Assembly: GCF_025465945.1 (NCBI RefSeq)
Contig: NZ_JANLNW010000082.1
Coordinates: forward strand, 1 to 59,094
Length of the DNA: 59,094 nt
From: Pseudomonas sp. 6D_7.1_Bac1
Lineage (GTDB): Bacteria > Pseudomonadota > Gammaproteobacteria > Pseudomonadales > Pseudomonadaceae
Reading direction: 5' to 3'
Below, piece after piece: positions 53,001 through 59,094 of this stretch. The notes under the pieces are model-generated. The model saw nothing but the letters and a program-made list of their open reading frames with translations. It had not been told where the DNA came from and made no database searches. Each line of letters opens with the position of its first letter. Position 1 is the stretch's first letter. The translations under genes were made by a program, and so were the position numbers.

Positions 53001-53663
53001 TGAAATGGTATCGCCGAGGAACACGTCTGCCTGGTCAAAGGCGACGGCACTGATCGCATTCTGGTAGGACGGATAGGCGGTGATGATGGCCTTGGGGTAT
53101 AGCGCTTTAACCTCTTCCAGCGGCAGATAGTGATAGACCATGCTGACTCGCATGTCGGCCAGGCCTTCTGTCAACGATCGGTTTTCGGTGTTCCGGGTTA
53201 CCAGTACCGGTCGATCGATGGCGTAGGGTGCGGAAAGTACGATGTTCGGATGCCTCGCTTCGAAACCATTGGCCGTTCCGAGCAGATCGATGTCGCCATT
53301 TTCGAGTGCCTCGATGGCAGCCTCTCGGGAGAGGTAGCGACGGACCTTGATCGGCAGGCCCAGGGATTTTGCAAGAATCCCCGCGTAATCGGCCGTGAAG
53401 CCCTCATAGTCGTGGCCACTGATCGTTAAATCGAAAGGAGGGTAGTCGGGAGCGGAGGTCCCAAGGATCAGTGTGCGTTTATTGTGTATCCACAGCTGTT
53501 GTGATTTATCCAGCTGAACTTCCATATGACCTGCAGTTGAGCGACTGAGCAGTGTGTAATTCCCGATTTCGGTGTCTGCTACGGACACAGAGCTGCTTAG
53601 GCATAATCCTGCGCTCAAATACAATAAATAGTCCTTTAAACACCTGGGCATCCTGTCTCTCAC
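50019..53663 (-). CDS. BvgS/RocS-type unorthodox sensor kinase
   Basis: A 1214-residue membrane kinase. A signal peptide leads to two periplasmic SBP_bac_3 domains (about residues 55-290 and 300-530). A transmembrane segment (LVIGSGLLLLISLAW, near 550), a PAS domain (580-700), HisKA with phospho-His near 729 (MSHEIRTPMNAVIGM), HATPase (GGAGLGLVISRN), a receiver with Asp near 1021 (IADCNMPLMNG) and an HPt with His near 1150 (AHKIKGAARIV) follow. Length and order match P. aeruginosa RocS1, which governs fimbriae and biofilm maturation. Its start overlaps the response-regulator stop by 4 bp. Confidence 0.88.
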   Translation of the reverse strand: MRDRMPRCLKDYLLYLSAGLCLSSSVSVADTEIGNYTLLSRSTAGHMEVQLDKSQQLWIHNKRTLILGTSAPDYPPFDLTISGHDYEGFTADYAGILAKSLGLPIKVRRYLSREAAIEALENGDIDLLGTANGFEARHPNIVLSAPYAIDRPVLVTRNTENRSLTEGLADMRVSMVYHYLPLEEVKALYPKAIITAYPSYQNAISAVAFDQADVFLGDTISTHFTINKGYLKNIRMANFGKHEAYGFSFAVRKDDQNLLEIINAVLKGVPAGERESIAKRWSAGSDILLTDHKLQLTHREERWLAQHPVVRVVVNDAFAPLTFFDSDGTFRGITADLLELIRLRTGLRFEIHHSQSDSEMINQIKENRADLIAAMLPSAEREAQLSFTRPYLENSFVLLTQKSTTGPLSLEQLNGKRLAITQGNPLLDYLRHEHPSIHLIETPDTFSAVELLAKGQVEGAASSLVIANYVISSQVFEDTLQISATIGIQQAAFSLATARSATELNAILEKALLSIAPDELGVINSHWRGYTGTSNSTWRKYHRLFYQLVIGSGLLLLISLAWNAHMRRQIKQRQKAERALNDQFEFMRSLVNGTPHPLYVRDREGLLQSCNDSYLEAFCAKREDVIGKNVMQGAMSNEFEAREYQADYQRVMAEGVPLILDRTLHIGRQKLTIYHWILPYRDSTGEVRGIIGGWIDISERRQLFDELRAAKEQADKANRAKSTFLATMSHEIRTPMNAVIGMLELTLKRADQSHLDRPAIEVAYNSAKDLLELIGDILDIARIESGHVSLAPERVNLRETVEAVVRVFDGLARQKNLSLVLEFPTRAEQPDVSIDPLRFKQILSNLISNAIKFTERGKVEIKVKLQPASKPGRLAMELSVTDTGVGISEDDQRRLFEPFAQAENTGQLARGGAGLGLVISRNLCEMMGGCLQLTSQPGIGTQVRISLQMTALPDAVVLDTPQPVIANTAATLNVLVVDDHPANRLLMCQQLGFLGHQSVTADDGEAGFQAWNEGHFDLVIADCNMPLMNGYELTRAIREAEHNEQRPPCTVLGFTANAQPEEKQRCRQAGMNDCLFKPISLTTLSQRLEALKPIMDDQAFNLDGLQLLTGGDPKRVQRLLAELLNSNRLDRQELLALPPASGPQAFIDLAHKIKGAARIVQASRLIDGCEALERMCHEGFCEVQLEARSKGIERAMLELEQALQRQIRDHAKTG

Positions 53664-54286
53664 ACTAGCGCGTTACGTTTTGCCATCTCGATAAGTTCTA
53701 CCAAGGATTTGGCCTTGAGTTTCTGCATGAGTCTTTTCTTGTAGGTGCTGACGGTCTTGTTGCTGAGGAACATGCCTTTGGCAATTTCCTTGTTGGTACG
53801 GCCTTGGGCGAACAGCTGCAGAACCATCAGTTCGCGATCATTGACGGTCTTGAACAAGTCCAGTTCGGCACAGAGTCCTTCATCCCCGCGAACCGGGTTC
53901 AAGGCCTGGCTGGGGAAGTAGTTGTAACCGGACAGCACGGCTTTGATGGCACTGAGCAGTTCGCTGAGGTCCTCCTGTTTGCAGACATAACCGGAGGCCC
54001 CGGACTGCATGCAGCGGATGGCGAAAAGTGTTGGGCTCTGGGCCGTCAATACCAGTGTTTTCAGCGGAGTACTCATCGCGTTGAATCGGGAGAGAACTTC
54101 CAGTCCATCGAGTTTCGGGATGCTGATGTCAAGGATGATCAGGTCGGGCATGCATTCGCGAACCATCTGCATCGCATCGACGCCGTTATCGGACTCACCG
54201 ACTACTTTGTAACCTTCATGTTCCAGCAACATACGAACTGCAAGGCGAATGACGGGGTGATCGTCGACAATAAAAACTGAGTTCAT
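53660..54286 (-). CDS. NarL/FixJ-type response regulator (BvgA/RocA-like)
   Basis: A 208-residue regulator. The receiver has Asp53 in LIILDISIPKLDG and the conserved Lys in VCKQED. A LuxR-type helix-turn-helix is at the end (NDRELMVLQLFAQGRTNKEIAKGMFLSNKTVSTYKKRL). It overlaps the sensor kinase gene and is therefore its output partner. The ATG at 54286 was chosen; ATG at 54292 is possible. Confidence 0.9.
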   Translation of the reverse strand: MNSVFIVDDHPVIRLAVRMLLEHEGYKVVGESDNGVDAMQMVRECMPDLIILDISIPKLDGLEVLSRFNAMSTPLKTLVLTAQSPTLFAIRCMQSGASGYVCKQEDLSELLSAIKAVLSGYNYFPSQALNPVRGDEGLCAELDLFKTVNDRELMVLQLFAQGRTNKEIAKGMFLSNKTVSTYKKRLMQKLKAKSLVELIEMAKRNALV

Positions 54287-54564
54287 AACCATGTCCCATG
54301 CGTGCGCAAATAAAGCGAGCACCTTAGCTCAGATAAGGGAGTTGACGCATGAAGTGAAGGAGCTGTAGGGGCAATACAAGACAAGTCCTACAATAAAAGA
54401 GGCAGAGGATTACATGTGAACTAGGTTTGTAAGGAAGGACGAGAATATTAGGTCGGTATGTAGGTGGGGTGATATATGCGTTTTAGTTAGTGCTGAGTGG
54501 ATGTTTCTGGTGCGTGGTGACGTTGGGTGTTCCTGTCTGTCGAAAGGTGCCTGAGGGCTCTGCG

Positions 54565-54972
54565 TTAATTGTGCTTGTTCATTGTGCCGATGTGGGTCAA
54601 CAAGTTTATAAATTCAGATTGTTTCAGTGGTTTGGCCAAATACCCCAGCAATGGCAGTCGCTGTTCGTGTGCGTTTTTTTTCAATATGCCCAGTTCGGTT
54701 GAGTCAAGGCTGCTCAGGATGATCGCCTGGTGTATCAGGCCCAGGTGGCTGGCAATACCAATCAAGTCGAGGCCGCAGAGGTCAGGCAGGCATTGATCGC
54801 ACAGCAATATTTCGAATGGTCGCTGCAACTGAGTCATCGTCTGTAATGCATTTTCAGCATTATCTACAGCGGTGACCTGAGTGAAGCCGTAACTTTCAAG
54901 CAGGTATTGGGTTGCTTTCAGCTGAAAAGGGTGATCCTCCACCAGCATGATGCGCAGATCGTATTTGAACAT
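54565..54972 (-). CDS. Stand-alone receiver protein, RocR-like without EAL
   Basis: A 135-residue single receiver domain. The acidic pair is in MLVEDHPFQ, the phospho-acceptor Asp59 in LLCDQCLPDLCGLDL, then ILSS and the Lys in YLAKPLKQSEF. There is no output domain. It resembles the receiver of RocR, which in P. aeruginosa continues into an EAL domain. GGAAAG precedes the ATG at 54972. It likely competes for phosphate with the NarL-type regulator. The 278-bp gap towards it shows no gene. Confidence 0.78.
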   Translation of the reverse strand: MFKYDLRIMLVEDHPFQLKATQYLLESYGFTQVTAVDNAENALQTMTQLQRPFEILLCDQCLPDLCGLDLIGIASHLGLIHQAIILSSLDSTELGILKKNAHEQRLPLLGYLAKPLKQSEFINLLTHIGTMNKHN

Positions 54973-55244
54973 ATAGCTTTCCATGCAAAATGGTTGACCT
55001 GCGGTGGCGTCAGAAATGATTGTCTAGTTTTAATCAGCACTATCTTCTTTATTGTTACGGGATATCTGTCAGCTTTACGGCGCTCGATCATAATGATCAG
55101 GATAGAGTGATTATTTCGTGTGTATATAGAGCAAACGATCAGTTTACTCTGCACAAGATGTAGGGGGATTCTCTCAGTACTACAAAAAAGTTGAGGTTAC
55201 GATCAGCCGCCACCGAATTTTCCGGGGCGACTGATCGATCAATT

Positions 55245-56576
55245 TTAGTGGTGGCTGGAGCGTCCGGTCATTTCCAGTGCCATTTCGCTGGCATAGCTGT
55301 CGGTCATGCCGGCGATGAAGTCGATCATGCGTAAAAACGAGGTATGCAAAGGGCCGTGGGGGTCGGGTGCATTATTGCCTAGCAGATCAAGTATGCGACG
55401 GTTCTTGAATGAAGCCGTACGACCGCCGTGCTGCTCCAGTGCTGCCCCGCAAAAGCCGTTCAGCAGAATTTCCAGGGTGGTGTAAGCACCGATTTCGTGC
55501 AGGGTTTTGCGCTTGTCCTGGAATATTTTTTTACGCGCCATGTCCTTGGCATTCAGCACGCAACGCTTGGCGGGACCGTGCATGTGTTCCACCAGATCGC
55601 CGTGAAGGGTGCCCGCCAATAGCGCGTCCTGTTGCTCGACGAATGCACGTGCCGCGGCGTTGGTCAGGTGTTCGATGGCTTTGCCACGCAGAATCGCCAG
55701 TTTGCGGCGGCGCGAATCATTGGGGCCAAGTTGACGGTAGGTTTCCGGCAGATCATCCCCGACCAGGCCGAGCAACAGGGACTCCACCTCGGCGTATTCC
55801 AGAAGCTCCATCTCCAGACCATCTTCAAGGTCGATCAAGGCGTAGCAGATGTCGTCAGCGGCCTCCATCAGATAGACCAGAGGATGCCGGGCCCAGCGCT
55901 GTTCCTCGAGTTGAGGCAGGCCCAGTTTCTGGGCGATCTGCTCCAGCAGGGGCAGTTCGCTCTGATAGCAACCGAACTTGTGTTTTTTGTAACCCAGCGA
56001 ATCGGCATGGCGCGCGGTCCACGGATATTTCAGGTAAGTACCGAGTGTCGCGTAGGTCAGCCGTGTACCGCCGTCGAACTGGTGGTATTCCAGTTGGGTC
56101 AGCACCCGGAAGCCTTGGGCATTACCCTCGAAGTTGAGGAAGTCATTGCGTTCGACTTCACTCATGGCGTCCAGCCAGCCCTTGCCCGCAGCTTGTTGGA
56201 ACCAGTAGCGGATGGCGTCTTCGCCCGAGTGGCCAAAGGGCGGATTGCCGATGTCATGGGCCAGGCAAGCTGACTGCACCACCATGCCCAGATCGCTCGG
56301 CTCGCACCAGTCGGGCAGTGCACTGCGGATGGTTTCACCGACGCGCATGCCCAATGAACGCCCCACACAACTGACTTCCAGCGAGTGGGTCAGGCGCGTG
56401 TGGATATGGTCATTGCTGGACACCGGGTGGACCTGGGTCTTGCGACCAAGGCGGCGAAAGGCACCGGAGAAAATGACCCGGTCGTGGTCTTTATGGAAGG
56501 GGCTGCGACCGAGTTCTTCCGGGCTGTGCACCGGTTTTCCGAGGCGTTCACGATTAAGCAGGGTATGCCAATCCAA
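55245..56576 (-). CDS. Deoxyguanosinetriphosphate triphosphohydrolase-like protein
   Basis: A 443-residue HD-domain dNTPase. The metal ligands are in THSLEVS and the HD pair CLAHDIGNPPFGH, with EAADDICYALIDLEDG further on. It removes triphosphate from dGTP or other dNTPs. The TTG at 56576 gives the usual LDWHTLL start and family length, with GGAGA 8 bp upstream; an in-frame GTG or TTG farther up is possible. It follows the EAL gene by 66 bp in the same direction. Confidence 0.9.
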   Translation of the reverse strand: MDWHTLLNRERLGKPVHSPEELGRSPFHKDHDRVIFSGAFRRLGRKTQVHPVSSNDHIHTRLTHSLEVSCVGRSLGMRVGETIRSALPDWCEPSDLGMVVQSACLAHDIGNPPFGHSGEDAIRYWFQQAAGKGWLDAMSEVERNDFLNFEGNAQGFRVLTQLEYHQFDGGTRLTYATLGTYLKYPWTARHADSLGYKKHKFGCYQSELPLLEQIAQKLGLPQLEEQRWARHPLVYLMEAADDICYALIDLEDGLEMELLEYAEVESLLLGLVGDDLPETYRQLGPNDSRRRKLAILRGKAIEHLTNAAARAFVEQQDALLAGTLHGDLVEHMHGPAKRCVLNAKDMARKKIFQDKRKTLHEIGAYTTLEILLNGFCGAALEQHGGRTASFKNRRILDLLGNNAPDPHGPLHTSFLRMIDFIAGMTDSYASEMALEMTGRSSHH

Positions 56577-56642
56577 GGCAGATTCTCCGTCTGGTGACTG
56601 ATTCACTAGCTTCCCGGTTCGCGCAACGCCCTGCAAGCGGAA

Positions 56643-57806
56643 CTACAGACCCGCTGCGTCGATATCGATCAGCAGCAAGCGTTGACCATTGTCGAAGAAC
56701 TGTCCGGCAGTGAGGCAATATTGGTTGCTGGTGGCATCGCGGTAAGTGTTCGACAGGGTCAGGCGTCGCTCGTCCCAGCCCTCGGCCAGCAGATGATAGA
56801 AGTACGGTCGCCAGGACCAGTTGTGGCCCAGGTAGCGGCAATCGGCTTCCCAGCCACCATTGCGCCATTCCAGGTTGGGGGTGAGCTGGGTGCCATGCCG
56901 GTCGCATTGGTAAAAGCGCAATAGCCAGGGGAAGGCGTTCAATTGCGGCAAGCGGCTAATGGGCGCCTGGGCCTGAGCCCAGGTTTGCAGAATGCCCATC
57001 AATTCGCCGAGTTGTCGGCGCATGACCATCAGCCGTCCGCGCTCGGCAAGTTTCTGCTGCACATAGCGCTCTCGCAACCGTGCGAAGCGTTTGACGAATG
57101 CATCGGTTTCGAAGAAATCGACCTGCGCCCCGGCGAACAGAAAGCCCTGAACGTAGCGCGAGCCGCATTCCAGAGCAAAATTCAACTGAGCGTCGGTTTC
57201 AACCCCTTCAGCGATGATCCAGCAACCGGTTTTCTCTGCCATTTGTGCCAGAGCCTTGACCACGTCGCTGCTTGGACCCCCTCGTGCGGCGGCCTGGAAC
57301 AGGCGCATGTCGAGTTTGAGAATGTCGGGTTGCAGCGCCAGAACACGATCGAGTTGGGAATACCCGGCGCCAAAATCATCGATGGCAATCCGCGCACCTG
57401 CCTGTCGATAGCGAGTCACCACATCGCTCAGACGCTGGCTATCGCCATCCAGTTCGGTAATCTCGAACACAATGCGTCGCGGATCGACAGCGTGCCGGTT
57501 CAATTGTTTGAGGCTGGGTAATGCCTGATTCGCGCGCACTCGGCTGATCCAGCGCGGTGACATATTCAGGCTCAGAAACCAATCGGAGGGCGCTTCCCGC
57601 AGCCGGCACAGGGCGTCATCACGGATTTGTCGGTCGAGACGACGTAGTGCGATGGCAGGGGTTCGTTGATCGGCAAACAGCGGGCCGACCGAGGTGAGTT
57701 GACCATCGGCCTGACGCAGGCGACCCAGCGCTTCGACGCCAGCAATACGTCCTGTGGCGGTATCGATGAACGGCTGAAAGCAGGCGAGCGGTTGCCCGTC
57801 GATCAC
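56643..57806 (-). CDS. EAL-domain c-di-GMP phosphodiesterase with YkuI-like C-terminal part
   Basis: A 387-residue protein. The EAL domain retains the expected catalytic set: Glu25 in EAL, Asn81, Glu115, Asp143-Asp144 in DDFGAGYS, Lys164, Glu200 in AEGVET and Gln220. Active hydrolysis of cyclic di-GMP is therefore expected. Residues 260-387 form an additional domain resembling the PAS-like C-terminus of YkuI. The start is a GTG behind the strong AAGGAGG. No membrane segment is evident. It precedes the dGTPase gene. Confidence 0.88.
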   Translation of the reverse strand: MIDGQPLACFQPFIDTATGRIAGVEALGRLRQADGQLTSVGPLFADQRTPAIALRRLDRQIRDDALCRLREAPSDWFLSLNMSPRWISRVRANQALPSLKQLNRHAVDPRRIVFEITELDGDSQRLSDVVTRYRQAGARIAIDDFGAGYSQLDRVLALQPDILKLDMRLFQAAARGGPSSDVVKALAQMAEKTGCWIIAEGVETDAQLNFALECGSRYVQGFLFAGAQVDFFETDAFVKRFARLRERYVQQKLAERGRLMVMRRQLGELMGILQTWAQAQAPISRLPQLNAFPWLLRFYQCDRHGTQLTPNLEWRNGGWEADCRYLGHNWSWRPYFYHLLAEGWDERRLTLSNTYRDATSNQYCLTAGQFFDNGQRLLLIDIDAAGL

Positions 57807-57931
57807 GTGGCCTCCTTAGTGAGGTCTGGTTTGGGGTCGAGCCTTGGCTGCCGGGTAGGCAGGCAGAATCGAACCCCTCGATAAAGAGGTTCGTTCCGTG
57901 AAGCTTTGCAAGAATGCAGCCAGATGTTGGC

Positions 57932-58276
57932 TTACTGGTTTTTGCGCGAGGAGCCTTGCAGCACCAGCTTGATCAGCGGCAACAGGCTGGTGCCCAGTTG
58001 GACAAGCCGAGTGATGGTGCTGATGCCACCGCCCTTGGCACCCTTCGCGGTGAGGAAGCCCAGCAGGGTCACGGCGGCGATGCCCCAGAGTGGCGCATGC
58101 TTGATGCCCAGCCCCTCCTGAAAGCTTTGCGTCATCCCGCGCACGCGTTGCAGCGGTTGCAGCAGGTGCTGGGATTCGTGGCGAATTTCCTGGCGATGCA
58201 TTTCCATGCGCAAGCGAATCAGTGCCTTGCGCATATCCTGCCGGGAGCTGTTTTTGGGGATTTCAGGCAGGTTCAT
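57932..58276 (-). CDS. Small membrane protein of the YqjD/YqjE-like operon
   Basis: A 114-residue protein. The N-terminal half is basic and helical, and a hydrophobic segment follows (PLWGIAAVTLLGFLTAKGAKGGG; LVQLGTSLLPLIKLVLQ). Placed third after DUF883 and holin-X-like genes, it could correspond to YqjK. Its start overlaps the previous stop by 4 bp. Function unknown. Confidence 0.7.
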   Translation of the reverse strand: MNLPEIPKNSSRQDMRKALIRLRMEMHRQEIRHESQHLLQPLQRVRGMTQSFQEGLGIKHAPLWGIAAVTLLGFLTAKGAKGGGISTITRLVQLGTSLLPLIKLVLQGSSRKNQ

Positions 58277-58662
58277 GGCAGCAGGCGCTCTCTGTCGTTC
58301 GCCAATTCTTCAAGGGTGGCGTGGAACGGCGATGACTCATCGAAAATCGCCGCTTTCAAGCGCATGGCGCAGAACAGCGCCGCGAGCGTATAGAAGACAC
58401 ACAGGCCGATAATCCCCGCCAGACGATACGTATCCCACAGCAGAACCAACACCAGCGCCGAAAGCCCGATCAGCAACAGCAAGGCGAAAACCAGCGCCAG
58501 GCCTGCGAACAGCAACAGGCTGACGGTGCGGGCTTTCTGCTCTTGTAATTCGATGCCAAACAACTCGACATGGCTGTGCAGCAGTCCAAGAAAAGCGGCG
58601 CCCAGGCGTCGCGATGAAGAGCCAGGACCTGTTTCGGACGAGCCGGATTCATCGATAGCCAT
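58273..58662 (-). CDS. Phage-holin-family (YqjE-like) membrane protein
   Basis: A 129-residue protein with two strong hydrophobic segments (VSLLLFAGLALVFALLLLIGL and YRLAGIIGLCVFYTLAALFCA) after a basic/polar N-terminus. It is the holin-X/YqjE family, a housekeeping membrane protein rather than a phage lysis protein. ATG at 58662 lies one base after the DUF883 stop codon. Confidence 0.82.
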   Translation of the reverse strand: MAIDESGSSETGPGSSSRRLGAAFLGLLHSHVELFGIELQEQKARTVSLLLFAGLALVFALLLLIGLSALVLVLLWDTYRLAGIIGLCVFYTLAALFCAMRLKAAIFDESSPFHATLEELANDRERLLP

Positions 58663-58663
58663 A

Positions 58664-58978
58664 TCAGCGCCGCGTCGCCAACAGACCAATCAAAAAGCCT
58701 ACGCCGGCCGCAATGCCAACGGCCTGCCAAGGGTTGGTCTGAACATAGTCTTCAGTGGCGGTGACGGCGGCCTTGCCGCGTTCGCGCATGGAGTCTTCGG
58801 TCAGTTGCAGGGTCTCGCGAGCCCGCAGCAAGCTTTCGTGAATCTTGTTGCGCAGCTCATCGGCCTGATCACCGGCCAGCGTTGCGGTGTGTTCCAGCAA
58901 CCGTTCGGTGTCGTTGACCAGTGTCTGAAAATCTTCCATCAGGATTTCTTGAGCAGTCTTTGCCGTTTTGCTGGCCAT
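58664..58978 (-). CDS. DUF883 / YqjD-ElaB-like ribosome-binding membrane protein
   Basis: A 104-residue protein with a long amphipathic N-terminal helix, the VQTNPWQAVGIAAGVGFLIGLLATRR membrane anchor at the C-terminus, and the conserved NPW motif. In E. coli, YqjD and ElaB tether ribosomes to the inner membrane in stationary phase. GGAG precedes the ATG at 58978 by 6 bp. First gene of a three-gene operon. Confidence 0.88.
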   Translation of the reverse strand: MASKTAKTAQEILMEDFQTLVNDTERLLEHTATLAGDQADELRNKIHESLLRARETLQLTEDSMRERGKAAVTATEDYVQTNPWQAVGIAAGVGFLIGLLATRR

Positions 58979-59094
58979 GGTGATCTCCATAAGTGGCGTA
59001 TGAAATGTTCGAGTATGAGCCTTGCTCGATGGTTCAGTGCTAGGGGGCGTTTGTCTAAATTTTTTACATCCCGGTGGGGTAAGAAAATTTTTAC

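Noticed and set aside
57819..57931. T-arm-like GGTTCGATTC on the minus strand
   Set aside because: No acceptor stem, anticodon arm or D-arm could be formed around it, so it is not a tRNA.
58273..58662. Prophage holin
   Set aside because: The holin-family label applies to YqjE-type housekeeping proteins; there are no phage genes nearby.

Overview
The window reads as chromosome of a Pseudomonas of the fluorescens group. It carries oprI, the EarP/EF-P pair with the rhamnosylated-type arginine, cysB, ohr/ohrR and a SagS-like hybrid kinase. It also has four inverted pairs of the GGGAGCGAGC...GCTCGC REP family, and high-GC genes packed on both strands. From memory, most genes from about 15.3 kb to 48.4 kb follow the P. 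aeruginosa PAO1 neighbourhood PA2858 down to PA2824, with a block resembling PA1750-PA1754 interpolated. No rRNA, tRNA, CRISPR array, insertion sequence or prophage was seen.

Region 1 (1-13.4 kb) is an accessory catabolic module. It has a large winged-helix/ATPase regulator, a MhpA-like FAD monooxygenase with a TetR regulator, and an old-yellow-enzyme-type oxidoreductase. A second TetR gene follows, then a type I extradiol dioxygenase, a fumarylacetoacetase-fold hydrolase, an aryl/acyl adenylate-forming ligase and a FadL-type outer-membrane channel. The order ring hydroxylation, meta cleavage, hydrolysis, ligation and uptake suggests breakdown of a hydrophobic aromatic compound that cannot be named from sequence. 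Two nearly identical TGAACAC-NN-GTGTTCA palindromes sit inside the divergent promoters between the oxidoreductase and the second TetR gene.

Region 2 (13.6-15.3 kb) is the seam: a Mut7-C protein, an intact greB, and a truncated, frameshifted second greB in the position expected for a gene downstream of the ABC permease. This suggests the core/accessory junction.

Region 3 (15.3-46 kb) is core: YbbAP-type ABC transporter and TesA, an L,D-transpeptidase convergent with its probable substrate OprI, two unrelated DAHP synthases, PanE, 5'-nucleotidase, CysB, EarP/EF-P, Ohr/OhrR, a YcaQ-family protein, DeaD with an unusual leader, HtpX, AlaA, MsrB, and glutathione peroxidase with OspR. The two organic-peroxide promoters (ohr and gpx) share the same operator-in-promoter design.

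Region 4 (46-59 kb) is signalling: a SagS-like hybrid kinase, an ATPase and a free-methionine-sulfoxide reductase, a BvgS/RocS-like sensor with its NarL-type regulator and a stand-alone receiver, an EAL phosphodiesterase upstream of a dGTPase, and a small membrane/ribosome-associated YqjD-YqjE-like operon at the right edge.
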